A stretch of 64,000 nucleotides of DNA from Chlorobiaceae bacterium (GTDB taxonomy: Bacteria > Bacteroidota > Chlorobiia > Chlorobiales > Chlorobiaceae). The notes beneath the pieces are model-generated. The model was not told the DNA's origin and ran no database searches. It was given only the letters and a program-made list of their open reading frames with translations. This document shows positions 41,439 through 50,679 of the stretch, piece by piece. Within the stretch, counting starts at the first letter, position 1; every line of letters begins with the position of its first letter. The position numbers and the translations under genes were made by a program. Location: positions 45,564-109,563 of the forward strand of contig JABDHK010000002.1 in NCBI GenBank assembly GCA_012972835.1, read 5' to 3'.

Positions 41439-41684
41439 TCAAGCCTCTTTTTGGCCGTTCTGTATATCCAACACAATAGTATCAGAACTAAAATCCTGTT
41501 CGTTCGGCCACATAATACCACGGTGAGCGGGACGAACGAGGCGAAAATACGATTCGTCCTGAAGTTCTTTAAACTCACTCCCACCGAAATAGGGTTTAAC
41601 ATCAAAAGTCTCCGAAATGCCACTACTCGTCACAATTTCAATAAGAAAATTATCCTGCGGAATAGCGCTGATGATTTTATCCAT
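41439..41684 (-). CDS. DUF2442 domain protein (pair 2)
   Basis: An 81-residue DUF2442 protein, second in the window. It has the family features FDVKPYFGGSEFKELQDESYFRLV and IMWPNEQDFSSDT. A good AGGAGAG stands before ATG 41684. It follows the DUF4160 gene by 12 nt in the same order as the pair at 13.6-14.1 kb. It shares the WPN..DF core and the V.P..fG pattern with the first copy but little else, so the two are distant paralogues or independent acquisitions. Confidence 0.85.
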   Translation of the reverse strand: MDKIISAIPQDNFLIEIVTSSGISETFDVKPYFGGSEFKELQDESYFRLVRPAHRGIMWPNEQDFSSDTIVLDIQNGQKEA

Positions 41685-41696
41685 ATCTCTCTCCTG

Positions 41697-41927
41697 TTAT
41701 TTTAACGGGTCAATCTTAAAAACAGGCTCACCGGCAACCGCCAGCTTCCAATCAGCCATCAAATCTTCCTTATGAATCTCAATCCATGCCTGGACCAGTT
41801 TCATCTTGGCCAGCGGCAGACTCCCAATAAGAACTTCACCATCGTCTATAGCTATTGATGCGTGGTGGTCTCCGTATTCTGCATGGATATGCGGTCGAGC
41901 GTGCTTTTTGTTGTCATAAAAATCCAT
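41697..41927 (-). CDS. DUF4160 domain protein (pair 2), short N-terminus
   Basis: A 76-residue DUF4160 protein with PHIHAEYGDHHASIAIDDGEVL at the N-terminal half and VQAWIEIHKEDLMADWKLA near the end, matching copy 1 at the LVEAWAEIH..ELMSDW positions. Compared with copy 1, about 12 N-terminal residues (PTI/PEI..fyGI) are missing. Its ATG 41927 follows a TTG at 41933 and a stop nine codons upstream, so it may be N-terminally trimmed and perhaps inactive. Co-directional with DUF2442 pair 2. Confidence 0.78.
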   Translation of the reverse strand: MDFYDNKKHARPHIHAEYGDHHASIAIDDGEVLIGSLPLAKMKLVQAWIEIHKEDLMADWKLAVAGEPVFKIDPLK

Positions 41928-42014
41928 AGTCAACTGATTTTTTCAGCCCTTATCTTTTCCGAAGAGGGAAATAGTGTCTCATCGAAGAGCTCAAGGCGGT
42001 TGGAGTTCTCCCTA

Positions 42015-42251
42015 TTACTCGCCTTTTGTGGCGGCAAAAGCGCTGGAAAGCGGCAGGAAAGAAATCTTTTGCTCAGGAAGTTCTGCATACGGGTGATCGG
42101 AAAAGACCAGTGCTTTGCCACACTCAGGATACGAAGCAAGAAAGAGATGGAGGCTCCTCAAACTGCCGGTAGCACCGCTTTTTACCTCAACCGGATGAAT
42201 CCTGCCATTCAGCATACCAGAGAGGTAGCGCATCAATCCAACATCAAGCAT
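42015..42251 (-). pseudogene. Remnant of DUF4143 AAA+ ATPase with internal deletion
   Basis: A 78-residue frame joins two pieces of the DUF4143 domain that are normally about 80 residues apart. MLDVGLMRYLSGM is the '(L)LDVGL' helix region, and RIHPVEVKSGATGSLRSLHLFLASYP is the PD-(D/E)XK-like 'PIEVKSG' strand. The AAA+ ATPase part is absent and the segment between the pieces is deleted in frame. The upstream frame continues without ATG for about 10 codons (TLIKAL). Clearly a remnant rather than a working protein. Confidence 0.7.
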
Positions 42252-42359
42252 GAGTGCCTTGATTAAGGTGGCATAACATTGGATATTTAAAAATACAAGG
42301 CAATTTGATCGTTAAGGAGATAAGCCCCTGGCTCAAGCAAGCCAAAGCCGACAGGACGG

Positions 42360-43850
42360 TTACAGCAGACGCTTCCCTTTTTCGGTCAAGTAATAGTGCT
42401 GTCGAGAACTGGTGGGCTTCTGGGGAATGGTCATTGCCAGAATGTTTTCCTCCAACAGCGGTTTGACATATTTGTTCCGGAACTTGCTCCGGTTTTTCCA
42501 TCCCATCAACGTCATCAAGCTCTGCATAACAACTGGTTGCTCACAAAAACTTAATAATACCCCGACTTGGTCCCGACTTAGTCCCAACCTGGCACCAACT
42601 TGGTCCCGACTTAGCCCCAGCCCTCTATCTAAAGGCTCCCAGGCAGACTCTACCTTCAATGACAGCGTTCCATTCGCCTTGTAATCTTTTTTCAAAAACT
42701 GAACCTGAAACTGAAGCCCCCTCTCAAACCATTTAAAGTCGATTTCCGGATACTCTTTCAGTTCATCAGCAATCAGCTTCAAACCGTTACCCCATTGATC
42801 GATAATTCCAAGCTTTTTGAATACCGGCGCTATAACCTTGTTGCGAATATCGGACTGGCGAGCGTCCATTTCATTAAAATCTATAGAGGGCAGTAACTTG
42901 CCAGGACTGGTGATTTCAAGCATGTCGTCATAGATGGCCAGTTTGATATCTTTACCTGCAAGAGAGTAATCTCGATGAACCACCGCATTACGGATTGCCT
43001 CCCTGATGGCTATCACCGGATACTCCCAGCGGCTTTCAGTGTAGACACCTTTGACAGTCGCCCCCTTGTTGATGTGGCGAAGTACAAAATCATAGGCCGA
43101 TTCCGCCTGAACAGCAATATTTCCGGCAACTGTTTTCTGGTCGATAAACTCATAAGAGGAGGTGCCTTTAAAGCGTGCACACTCTATTTTTGCGTAGGGA
43201 AAGATCTCATTTTTTACCGCACTGTCAGAGAAAAGCACATAAGCGTTTGTCGGCAATACAGAACCCTGAAAATCTTTCAGCAGCTCCAGCTTCCTCATGG
43301 CAGATTCAGTCAATTCCTCACCGGTTTTATCTTTGAAGAATCGCTGAAAATACTCAAGAGATATATCTGTAAACGGTTTGTCGTACACCAGCTCACTATC
43401 GAACGAAATATTTCTTCGCTGCCGTTCAAGCGCTGCTATGATTTCCGCATCAGCCAGGCGATTGGAAGAGCCAACCCGAATGTATGTGCCTGCCAACTTT
43501 CCCTTTGAGCGGAGGTAATAAGGCAGATTGCTGCCCCGGTATATCTGTACTTTGATGAAACGGTTACCATCAATGCCATGAAAAGAGATATCAGGAATGA
43601 TCACCGGATAACAGTGGTCGTGAATGAGATTGCTGATTTGCTCTTCGAGTGCCATAACATCATCTTCGGCAATACCAGTTATCTCTCTCGGCTCATTTTT
43701 TATTCCAATAAAAAGATCCCCACCAGCATCATTGGCAAATGCCACAATGGTTTTGGCAAGATCGGAAACCGTTGGCAGTGACTCTTTAAACTCGACTCTG
43801 CGCCCTTCCGGTTGATGGATAAGTTCTCTAATCACCTCTCTTTGTAGCAA
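42360..43850 (-). CDS. AlbA_2/ATP-binding HTH protein
   Basis: A 496-residue protein of the Schlafen-like AlbA_2 family, annotated as ATP-binding or transcriptional regulators. N-terminal EGRRVEFKESL and FANDAGGDLFIGI (about 15-45) are the AlbA_2 signature. The middle has AIREAIRNAVVHRDYS (about 285-300) and GNGLKLI, a HATPase-like part. The C-terminal 75 residues look like a winged helix. Between them lies GLGLSRDQVGARLGLSRDQVG, encoded by an 11-nt tandem repeat. TTG 43850 or GTG 43835 (GTGA overlap with the preceding stop) are possible starts. It overlaps the aldehyde dehydrogenase 3' end and is probably co-transcribed with it. Confidence 0.85.
   Translation of the reverse strand: MLQREVIRELIHQPEGRRVEFKESLPTVSDLAKTIVAFANDAGGDLFIGIKNEPREITGIAEDDVMALEEQISNLIHDHCYPVIIPDISFHGIDGNRFIKVQIYRGSNLPYYLRSKGKLAGTYIRVGSSNRLADAEIIAALERQRRNISFDSELVYDKPFTDISLEYFQRFFKDKTGEELTESAMRKLELLKDFQGSVLPTNAYVLFSDSAVKNEIFPYAKIECARFKGTSSYEFIDQKTVAGNIAVQAESAYDFVLRHINKGATVKGVYTESRWEYPVIAIREAIRNAVVHRDYSLAGKDIKLAIYDDMLEITSPGKLLPSIDFNEMDARQSDIRNKVIAPVFKKLGIIDQWGNGLKLIADELKEYPEIDFKWFERGLQFQVQFLKKDYKANGTLSLKVESAWEPLDRGLGLSRDQVGARLGLSRDQVGVLLSFCEQPVVMQSLMTLMGWKNRSKFRNKYVKPLLEENILAMTIPQKPTSSRQHYYLTEKGKRLL
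42564..42618. repeat. Five 11-nt tandem repeats inside the AlbA_2 gene
   Basis: Five consecutive 11-nt units: GACTTGGTCCC, GACTTAGTCCC, AACCTGGCACC, AACTTGGTCCC, GACTTAGCCCC. Because 11 is not a multiple of three, three units make one 33-nt/11-codon period, seen as the protein repeat LGLSRDQVGAR / LGLSRDQVGVL. Gain or loss of one unit would shift the frame and remove the C-terminal winged helix. Confidence 0.85.
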
Positions 43851-45214
43851 AGGCTCTTTATGTTGACGAATTCGCGGATGCCGTAGCTGGAGAGTTCGCG
43901 ACCGTAGCCTGATTGTTTTACTCCCCCAAAAGGCATGCGTGGATCGGATTTTACCATGCTGTTGATAAAACAGCAGCCTGCATCAAGTTGATCGGCAATG
44001 GCAAGCGCCCTTTCAGTGTTGCCGGAAAAAACCGCTGATCCAAGTCCGTAGGGGGTATCATTGGCAATAAGCACTGCTTCACTGTCGTCCCTGGCTTCAA
44101 TAAGGGTTGCAACTGGCCCGAAGGTCTCTGCGCTATAGACCTCCATCCATTTGTGAACCCCGGAGAGTAGGGTTGGCGGGTAGAAAAAGCCTTGTCCTTC
44201 AGGGATTGTGCCACCGCAAAGCAGACGGGCACCCTCGGCCACACTCCGGGTTACCTGACCATGAAGCTGCTCGCGGAGGTCGTGGCGGGCAAGAGGCCCG
44301 ATCTCTACACCTTTCTCAAAAGGGTCACCCATCACCGCCGATTGCATACGTTGCAGCATGAGACGTTCAAACTGCTCAAAAACACGAGCGTGGACAATAA
44401 AGCGCTTGGCTGCTATACAGCTCTGGCCGCTGTTGAGCAGTCGCGCTGCAGCACAACTATCGACCGCCTGAGAAATATCGGCATCATCAAGCACAATGTA
44501 GGGATCACTGCCACCGAGTTCAAGCACACTGGTTTTCAGTGCTTTACCCGATTTTGCTGCAACAGCTCTCCCTGCTGCAGTGCTTCCCGTCAATGATATA
44601 CCCTGAATGGCAGGATGCTCAATGATAAAACCGGTCAAACGGTCAACATCGTCAAGAGCGATATGGACTGCACTGTAGAGATGTGAAGGAAATCCGGCAT
44701 CGCGGAAGAGCTGTTCAATGGCAATGGCTGAGCCGGTAACGTTGGGCGAATGCTTCAGAATAATACCGTTGCCCGCCATAATAGCCGGAGCGGCAAAGCG
44801 GAAAACCTGCCAGAAGGGAAAATTCCAGGGCATGATGCCAAGTACAAGGCCAAGAGGTTCAAATTTCACCACTCCCCTTACTCCGCCATCAAGCTTGCTC
44901 TCTTCCGGCTTTAAACATGATGCAGCATGTTCGGCATAATAGTCGCAGACCAATGCCGATTTTTCCACTTCCGCCAGGGCCTGTGAGAGGGGTTTGCCCA
45001 TTTCAAGGCTTATCAGTGCGGCATGCTGCTCTTTTTCGATGCGAAGGAGTTTGGCAAGACGTTTCATCAGCATGGCGCGCTCCGGGAGGGGACGCTCACG
45101 CCAGGCAATAAAGTCCCAGTAGGAGAGGGTTATTGCTTCCCGAACTTCACCGGATGTCATGGCTGGATATTCGGCAATCGGTTCTGCTGTGGCTGGATTG
45201 ACGGTAATAATCAT
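43832..45214 (-). CDS. Aldehyde dehydrogenase, succinate-semialdehyde type
   Basis: An NAD(P)-dependent aldehyde dehydrogenase, 460 residues. It carries the ALDH hallmarks: PWNFPFWQVFRFAAPAIMAGN, GSTAAGR, the general-base Glu in LELGGSDPYIVLDDAD, and the nucleophile Cys in NSGQSCIAAKRFIVH. The closest family by memory is the short succinate-semialdehyde dehydrogenases (YneI/GabD-like). Substrate is not provable from sequence. Its 3' end overlaps the start of the AlbA_2 gene. Confidence 0.88.
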   Translation of the reverse strand: MIITVNPATAEPIAEYPAMTSGEVREAITLSYWDFIAWRERPLPERAMLMKRLAKLLRIEKEQHAALISLEMGKPLSQALAEVEKSALVCDYYAEHAASCLKPEESKLDGGVRGVVKFEPLGLVLGIMPWNFPFWQVFRFAAPAIMAGNGIILKHSPNVTGSAIAIEQLFRDAGFPSHLYSAVHIALDDVDRLTGFIIEHPAIQGISLTGSTAAGRAVAAKSGKALKTSVLELGGSDPYIVLDDADISQAVDSCAAARLLNSGQSCIAAKRFIVHARVFEQFERLMLQRMQSAVMGDPFEKGVEIGPLARHDLREQLHGQVTRSVAEGARLLCGGTIPEGQGFFYPPTLLSGVHKWMEVYSAETFGPVATLIEARDDSEAVLIANDTPYGLGSAVFSGNTERALAIADQLDAGCCFINSMVKSDPRMPFGGVKQSGYGRELSSYGIREFVNIKSLCYKER

Positions 45215-45281
45215 TGGTTGAATCGGTTCAATGATGAGATAAACCAGTTAACAAATGCAGGTGAAGCACGAGGCACGAGAA

Positions 45282-46268
45282 TCAACTCTCCCGGTCAATG
45301 CTTTCATAGATTGCAAGATAACTCTCATAACGCTCAGAATCAATATGGCCTGACTCAACTGCCGCCATAATCCCGCACTTTGGCTCTACTGTATGGGAGC
45401 ATGAAGAGTAGGCGCAGTCAGGCATATAGGTGAGAAACTCTTTGAAGTAAAAGCGCAGGTTGTCGCGGGTAATGTCGGAGAGATTAAACTCTCGTATACC
45501 AGGCGTGTCGATGATGTAGCCTCCTCCAGGAAGCAGGAGCATCACGGAGTTGCTGGTTGTATGCAGGCCTTTGCCAGTCTTCTCACTCGTTTCACCGGTT
45601 TTTAAGCGATCGTGACCAAAGAGCTGGTTGATCAGGGTCGACTTTCCAACGCCAGAGTGACCGCTGAAGGCTGAAAGCTTGCCGGAAAGAGCTTTCTTGA
45701 GATGTTTCATACCACGTTTTTTTTCGGCACTGGTATAAAAAACGGTATAGCCGAGAGCTTTGTAGGGCTTCATCATCTCCTGGGTCTCCGATGTATCGTC
45801 AAGATCCATCTTGTTGACCACAATAATCGTGTCAAGCTTTTCGGATTCGGCAAAAACAAGATAGCGATCGATCAGGCGGGTATTAAGCAGAGGATCGAAG
45901 GCAGAGACCACAACAACGAGCTGATCGATGTTGGCGGCAATGACCTGTGTTTTCTCTTTGCTGCGGTTGCGGCGAACATCCCTTTTTCTGGTGAGGGCAC
46001 TTCGGCGAGGCAGCACCAGCGTGATAGCTGCTTCACATAACTCGGTTCCCGTCTCAATGACTTTAAGTTCCACCCTGTCGCCAACGGCAACCAGTGAGGT
46101 ATCGCCATTGCCGGTTTTTGTGCCGGGAAAGGTGCGGGCGCGGAACTCGGTTCCGTCGTCGGTAACAACAATATAGGATGCACCGGAAACCTCTGTAACA
46201 ACTCCAGCGTGGGCCGGTTCATGCCCGCTTTTCATATCCATGTTCATGTTCAAACTGCTCTTCTCCAT
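45282..46268 (-). CDS. rsgA: Small ribosomal subunit biogenesis GTPase RsgA
   Basis: A circularly permuted GTPase that matures the 30S subunit. In 328 residues the OB fold comes first (about 20-105). The permuted G motifs follow as G4 NKMDL near 155, then P-loop GHSGVGKST near 210 and DTPG near 255. A zinc motif at the end has C..C.H......C in DCAYSSCSHTVEPKCG. ATG 46268 has GAGGAA upstream. It lies 24 nt after recG on the same strand. Confidence 0.95.
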   Translation of the reverse strand: MEKSSLNMNMDMKSGHEPAHAGVVTEVSGASYIVVTDDGTEFRARTFPGTKTGNGDTSLVAVGDRVELKVIETGTELCEAAITLVLPRRSALTRKRDVRRNRSKEKTQVIAANIDQLVVVVSAFDPLLNTRLIDRYLVFAESEKLDTIIVVNKMDLDDTSETQEMMKPYKALGYTVFYTSAEKKRGMKHLKKALSGKLSAFSGHSGVGKSTLINQLFGHDRLKTGETSEKTGKGLHTTSNSVMLLLPGGGYIIDTPGIREFNLSDITRDNLRFYFKEFLTYMPDCAYSSCSHTVEPKCGIMAAVESGHIDSERYESYLAIYESIDRES

Positions 46269-46292
46269 TCCGTTCCTCTATTCCGTTAAAAT

Positions 46293-48413
46293 CTACCCGA
46301 TATCAGCAAGTGTGGAACGTTCACGATAATAGCGCTCATAATAACTCCTCATCATGCTGTGACCGGGGTCCTGCAGGCGGCCATCCTGTTCAACAAGTTT
46401 GAATGCCGCAGAGCGGGCTGACTGCATGATATCAAAATCAGAGTTCAAGTCGGCAATCCTTAATCCGCTCAAGGTTCCAGACTGCTCTTTTCCGAGAATA
46501 TTGCCTGCGCCCCTTATTTTAGCATCAATTTCGGAGATGAGAAAGCCGTCAGTCGTTGATACCATTGCATCAAGCCTTTCGAGAGCTTCGTCCGTAAGCT
46601 TTGCATAGAGGAGAAAACAGGTGGAGCGGTGCTCTCCCCGGCCAACCCGACCTCTGAGCTGGTGCAGCTGGGCAAGGCCAAAGCGATCGGCATGCTCGAT
46701 AATCATGACCGTAGCATTCGCCACATCAACACCAACCTCAATAACTGTTGTGCCCACCAGAATATGAAGCTCTCCCCTCCGGAACTGCCCCATCACCTCC
46801 TCTTTCTGGTCGGGCGTCATCTGACCGTGAATCAATCCAAGACGAAGATCAGGAAAAACTTCCTCAGAGAGCTGCTGATAACTTTCCACGGCGGCTTTCA
46901 TGTCCATTTTTTCTGACTCCTCAACAAGAGGATACACAATATAACCCTGCCTTCCTTCCGCCACCTGCGAACGAAGAAAATCATAGACCTTCGGGCTCTC
47001 TTTTTCACTGATGCGATAAGTTTTCACCGGTGTGCGACCGGCTGGCATCTGACGGATAACCGATACATCGAGATCTCCAAAAACACCCATGGTAAGCGTT
47101 CGTGGTATGGGCGTGGCCGTCATCAGGAGCACATGGGGATTTAGTGACTTCTCCTGGAGCGCCTTGCGCTGCAGCACTCCAAAGCGGTGCTGTTCGTCAA
47201 TGATAACCAGTCCGAGGCTTGCATAGCTGACCCCTTTTTCAATCATGGCGTGAGTGCCGAGAGCGATAGTGATCTCTCCGGAACTGAGGCCTGCAAGAAC
47301 CGCCTGCCGCTCTTTTTTACCCTGCTTGCCTGTCAGGAGGCCGACATGAAGACCGAGAGGCTGGAAAAAACGCTTCATGCCGAGATAGTGCTGTACAGCA
47401 AGAATCTCGGTGGGAGCCATGAAGGCTGACTGAAGACCGTTATCAACCGCAAGAGCCATGGCAAACATCGCAACAATGGTTTTGCCTGAACCGACATCTC
47501 CCTGCAGAAGGCGGTTCATGGGGCTGCCGCTTTTCAGATCGCGGTATATTTCGCGCACGGCATGTTTCTGGGCATCAGTCAACTCGTATGGAAGAGCGGC
47601 ATAGAGCTTTTCGGTAACTGTACCGGAATGGGTAAACCTGACCGCTGATTTGATCTGCCGGATCTCGTTGTGGCGGATGGCAAACAAGAGCTGAGCATAA
47701 AAAAGTTCACTCCACTTCATACGGTACCGCGCCCGGGCAAGCGACTTATGCGATGAGGGAAAATGAATTTCACGATAGGCCTCGGGAAGCGGAAGCAGGT
47801 TGTACTCTGAAAGCATGGAGGAGCTGAGGGTCTCCTCTTTACCCGGTACAATCGCTTCAAAGGCCCGGACAATAAGGTTGCGCATCTGCCGGGAGGTGAG
47901 GCCAGAGAGTTTCATAGCCTCGCTTGTGGGGTAGAGTGGTATAATCTTGCCGGTATGATAGAGATCAAAATCGCTGGCTACCCCATCACTCACTTCATGA
48001 GGGGTTAAACTGAGACGATCGAAATCGGGATGCTGCATCTGAGCCTGATGACCAAACCTACTCACCTTGCCATACACAGCAAGCGCTTCGCCCGGAAGCA
48101 CAGTTCGGGAGAAATAGCGCACTCCCCTGAACCAGGTGAGTTCAAGCACGCCCGTTGCATCACCAAGCCACACCTTGAAACGTGCCCGTCCGGGACTCTC
48201 CCCCTCAACCTGGGTTTTCAATACCTTACCAACAACGGTTACGGTTTCACCTCCCACAAGGGTTCCGATGCTTTTCATGGCTCGCCGGTCAAGATATCGG
48301 CGCGGAAAGTAATCAAACAGGTCATCGATGGTAACAATACCAACCTCTTTAAGGATTGATGCCTTTTTCGAGCCGACTCCTTTCAGGTAGATTATTGAGG
48401 TAGCACCGGTCAT
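46293..48413 (-). CDS. recG: ATP-dependent DNA helicase RecG
   Basis: RecG remodels stalled replication forks and branched DNA. The wedge/OB domain fills about residues 60-180. Walker [15 protein letters not shown] is near 295, DEQHRFG is the DEAD-type motif, TATPIPRTL is motif III, and [10 protein letters not shown] is the motif VI region with the RecG-specific TRG motif after it. The frame runs upstream to 48530, but ATG 48413 gives a normal 706 residues and leaves rpmE's upstream region free. Divergent from rpmE. Confidence 0.95.
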   Translation of the reverse strand: MTGATSIIYLKGVGSKKASILKEVGIVTIDDLFDYFPRRYLDRRAMKSIGTLVGGETVTVVGKVLKTQVEGESPGRARFKVWLGDATGVLELTWFRGVRYFSRTVLPGEALAVYGKVSRFGHQAQMQHPDFDRLSLTPHEVSDGVASDFDLYHTGKIIPLYPTSEAMKLSGLTSRQMRNLIVRAFEAIVPGKEETLSSSMLSEYNLLPLPEAYREIHFPSSHKSLARARYRMKWSELFYAQLLFAIRHNEIRQIKSAVRFTHSGTVTEKLYAALPYELTDAQKHAVREIYRDLKSGSPMNRLLQGDVGSGKTIVAMFAMALAVDNGLQSAFMAPTEILAVQHYLGMKRFFQPLGLHVGLLTGKQGKKERQAVLAGLSSGEITIALGTHAMIEKGVSYASLGLVIIDEQHRFGVLQRKALQEKSLNPHVLLMTATPIPRTLTMGVFGDLDVSVIRQMPAGRTPVKTYRISEKESPKVYDFLRSQVAEGRQGYIVYPLVEESEKMDMKAAVESYQQLSEEVFPDLRLGLIHGQMTPDQKEEVMGQFRRGELHILVGTTVIEVGVDVANATVMIIEHADRFGLAQLHQLRGRVGRGEHRSTCFLLYAKLTDEALERLDAMVSTTDGFLISEIDAKIRGAGNILGKEQSGTLSGLRIADLNSDFDIMQSARSAAFKLVEQDGRLQDPGHSMMRSYYERYYRERSTLADIG

Positions 48414-48512
48414 ATTAATGGTTGTAACTGGATTGAAATTCTTGTATATTTGCACCTTTACAATTTTATTGCCGGTCATTTCATTTATTGTACGACAAAG
48501 AGAACGAAAGTC

Positions 48513-48740
48513 ATGAAACAAGATATTCATCCAAAGTATACAACCGTTACCGTTAATTGCGCCAACTGCGGCAACTCCTTCGAAACACGTTCAACCCGCC
48601 CGACCATTAAGGTTGACATCTGCTATAACTGCCATCCGTTCTATACCGGAAAACAGACACTTGTCGATACCGCAGGACGCGTCGAACGCTTCAACAAGCG
48701 CTTTGCAAAAGCCACAATAGGACATGCAAACGCTCAATAA
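48513..48740 (+). CDS. rpmE: 50S ribosomal protein L31 (zinc-binding type)
   Basis: L31 of the C+ type, 75 residues. It begins MKQDIHPKY and has four zinc ligands C16-x-x-C19 and C37-x-x-C40, followed by HPFYTGKQ and [10 protein letters not shown]. Zinc-binding L31 is normally replaced by a C- paralogue under zinc limitation; no such paralogue is in the window. An upstream start in the same frame would overlap the recG promoter. frr follows 52 nt later. Confidence 0.96.
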   Translation: MKQDIHPKYTTVTVNCANCGNSFETRSTRPTIKVDICYNCHPFYTGKQTLVDTAGRVERFNKRFAKATIGHANAQ

Positions 48741-48792
48741 TAAAGAACGTTGCACTTTTTTTTGGAACCAGCACTAACCTATCGGAATCGCT

Positions 48793-49353
48793 ATGAGTGT
48801 CAGAGAGGTTTATCAGAGAACTGAGCCCAAGATGAAAAAAACTATTGAGGCTTTTCAGCATGAAATTGCTTCAATCAGAACAGGAAAGGCTACAACGACC
48901 CTGCTTGATCGAGTCAAGGTGGAGGCTTATGGTCAGCAGATGCCACTGAAACAGGTTGGCAATGTAGGGGTTCTTGATGTTCATACCCTTATGGTGCAAA
49001 TCTGGGATAAATCGATGGTTTCTGCTACGGAAAAGGCTATCCGCGATGCCAACCTCGGACTCAATCCGGCAGCTGACGGCCAGAATATAAGAGTAAGCAT
49101 TCCACCACTTACCGAAGAGCGACGCAAAGAGTTTGTCAAGCTCACCAAGAAATTCGGGGAAGACTCCAAGGTTTCCCTGCGCAATCTTCGCCGAGACATG
49201 ATTCACGAGATTGAAAAACTCGAGAAAGATAAGTCGATCAGCGAAGATGATAAAAACAAAGGGAAAAAGGATGCGGACGAGATGCTGCACAAGTTTGAAA
49301 AACAGCTTACCGAGCTGATTGTGCTGAAAGAGAAAGAGATTATGGAAGTTTAA
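48793..49353 (+). CDS. frr: Ribosome recycling factor
   Basis: RRF splits the post-termination ribosome with EF-G. The 186-residue product shows the long-helix three-helix bundle with SIRTGKATTTLLDRVKVEAYG near residues 30-50, NLGLNPAADGQNIRVSIPPLTEERRKE near 75-105, and the C-terminal helix with KKDADEMLHKFEKQL. Standard length. Short gap after rpmE on the same strand, so possibly co-transcribed. Tail to tail with bchY. Confidence 0.97.
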   Translation: MSVREVYQRTEPKMKKTIEAFQHEIASIRTGKATTTLLDRVKVEAYGQQMPLKQVGNVGVLDVHTLMVQIWDKSMVSATEKAIRDANLGLNPAADGQNIRVSIPPLTEERRKEFVKLTKKFGEDSKVSLRNLRRDMIHEIEKLEKDKSISEDDKNKGKKDADEMLHKFEKQLTELIVLKEKEIMEV

Positions 49354-49440
49354 AAAAATTTCTGCGTTCTGAGGTGCGAGTGCTGATTTTCAGGAGAAAA
49401 GATGGATTCTTCGGCAGCGCCTCAGGATGACAGTGCAAGG

Positions 49441-50679
49441 CTACTCTTCGAAATACTCCTTCATTTTCTGGAACATCTCTTTTTTTCCAAGCAATCCGCT
49501 GATCATGCCAAGCACTGTTGCTGCTCCTGCAGCAAAGAAAAGTGGCCTGGCGGAGATGTTGTTGGTATAATAGATCGCCGGGATTCCCCGCTCTTTGGCA
49601 AAACTATCAAGAGAGGTGGTACCGATCACCAGATCAGGTTCATAATCAATCACAGCCTGCATATCCTCCTCAAGATATTTCCGGTAACGGATTTCTGTAC
49701 CAAGCATCGACAATACCTTGTGATCTTCCTCTCCAAGTGACATCCTTGCAATGGAGGTTGAGGCATAGGGCACCTCAAGGCCGGCCTCAAGCAGAAGACG
49801 AACAAGCGGCAATTCATTACCTTCATAGCCAGCAACTATAACTTTGCCCTTCAGATGTTTGAACTGGGCTAGCACAGCGCGTGCTTTCTCGCCCTCCTCT
49901 TCGGCAACGGTCTGAACAGTCACAGGATCAAGATCAAGCGCTTCTCCAATGCGGCGTATCCATTGCACGGTTGTATTCGCTCCGATCGGATTCCCCTTGA
50001 CAATCTTTACTCCCTTCGCTTCGAGCAGAGAGACCGATCTTTCATAAAATGGATGCAGCACAGCACAGGCCTCAGCCTGCCCTGCCTCGATATAGTCCTC
50101 AAGCGCTGTTCCCGGCAGTGTGATTACCGACTCAACACCAATTTTCTGGAGAATAGCGCCTATAGTCATGGCATCGACGGGAAATATCTCCCCAAGCACA
50201 ACCAGTGATTTTGCTTTTTTATGATCATCAAACCGTGCAAAGCGCTTCAGAAGCGTTGCAACAGCAACATCTTTTGCTTCCGGATGCGTCCTGATCTGAA
50301 AGGCAGGCAGACGAACCAGAACCACCTCTGCGTTACCAGCTTTCCGTGGCAAAAGTTCTTCGGCTATCCCTGCAGTTTCAGCAACACACGTGCTGACAAC
50401 GGGAATAAATTTCACCGCCGGATCGAGGGCAATAGCCTCTATGGTACGCCTGAGATCGTCAATCATTGTTCCGCCTGAAATCTGAACATTCATGAGTTCA
50501 GGCGATATAAGAGATTTACGTGCAGCGTAAAAATGAGAAACAAAGGTCAGTCCGTAAAGGCAGCCCTGATCGGCGACCAGACAAACCTGAACGCCGTCGA
50601 TTCTTGTCAGTACCCTCAGTCCACCGAATGCAGGACACATTGACTGAGGGTGCAACGTTTTACAACCCTTTTTTTCCAT
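49441..50679 (-). CDS. bchY: Chlorophyllide a reductase subunit Y (BchY)
   Basis: BchY pairs with BchZ to form the catalytic component of chlorophyllide a reductase (nitrogenase-like), fed by BchX, in bacteriochlorophyll a synthesis. The 412-residue sequence has the BchY/N signature GCKTLHPQSMCPAFG at the N-terminus. Three candidate cluster cysteines are C15, C40 (DQGCLYGLTF) and C98 (STCVAETAG). The frame extends upstream to 50778 inside the preceding gene, but ATG 50679 (MEKKGCKTL) is the family start. It overlaps the 3' end of the HU/SPOR gene by 20 nt, so it is likely co-transcribed or translationally coupled. No bchX or bchZ is in the window. Confidence 0.93.
   Translation of the reverse strand: MEKKGCKTLHPQSMCPAFGGLRVLTRIDGVQVCLVADQGCLYGLTFVSHFYAARKSLISPELMNVQISGGTMIDDLRRTIEAIALDPAVKFIPVVSTCVAETAGIAEELLPRKAGNAEVVLVRLPAFQIRTHPEAKDVAVATLLKRFARFDDHKKAKSLVVLGEIFPVDAMTIGAILQKIGVESVITLPGTALEDYIEAGQAEACAVLHPFYERSVSLLEAKGVKIVKGNPIGANTTVQWIRRIGEALDLDPVTVQTVAEEEGEKARAVLAQFKHLKGKVIVAGYEGNELPLVRLLLEAGLEVPYASTSIARMSLGEEDHKVLSMLGTEIRYRKYLEEDMQAVIDYEPDLVIGTTSLDSFAKERGIPAIYYTNNISARPLFFAAGAATVLGMISGLLGKKEMFQKMKEYFEE

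Noticed and set aside
42015..42251. Intact small DUF4143 gene
   Set aside because: The two DUF4143 segments are fused with about 80 residues missing between them and no ATPase part, so it is listed as a remnant.
43832..43850. Frameshift between aldehyde dehydrogenase and AlbA_2 genes
   Set aside because: Both proteins are complete with proper ends; the short overlap is ordinary translational coupling.
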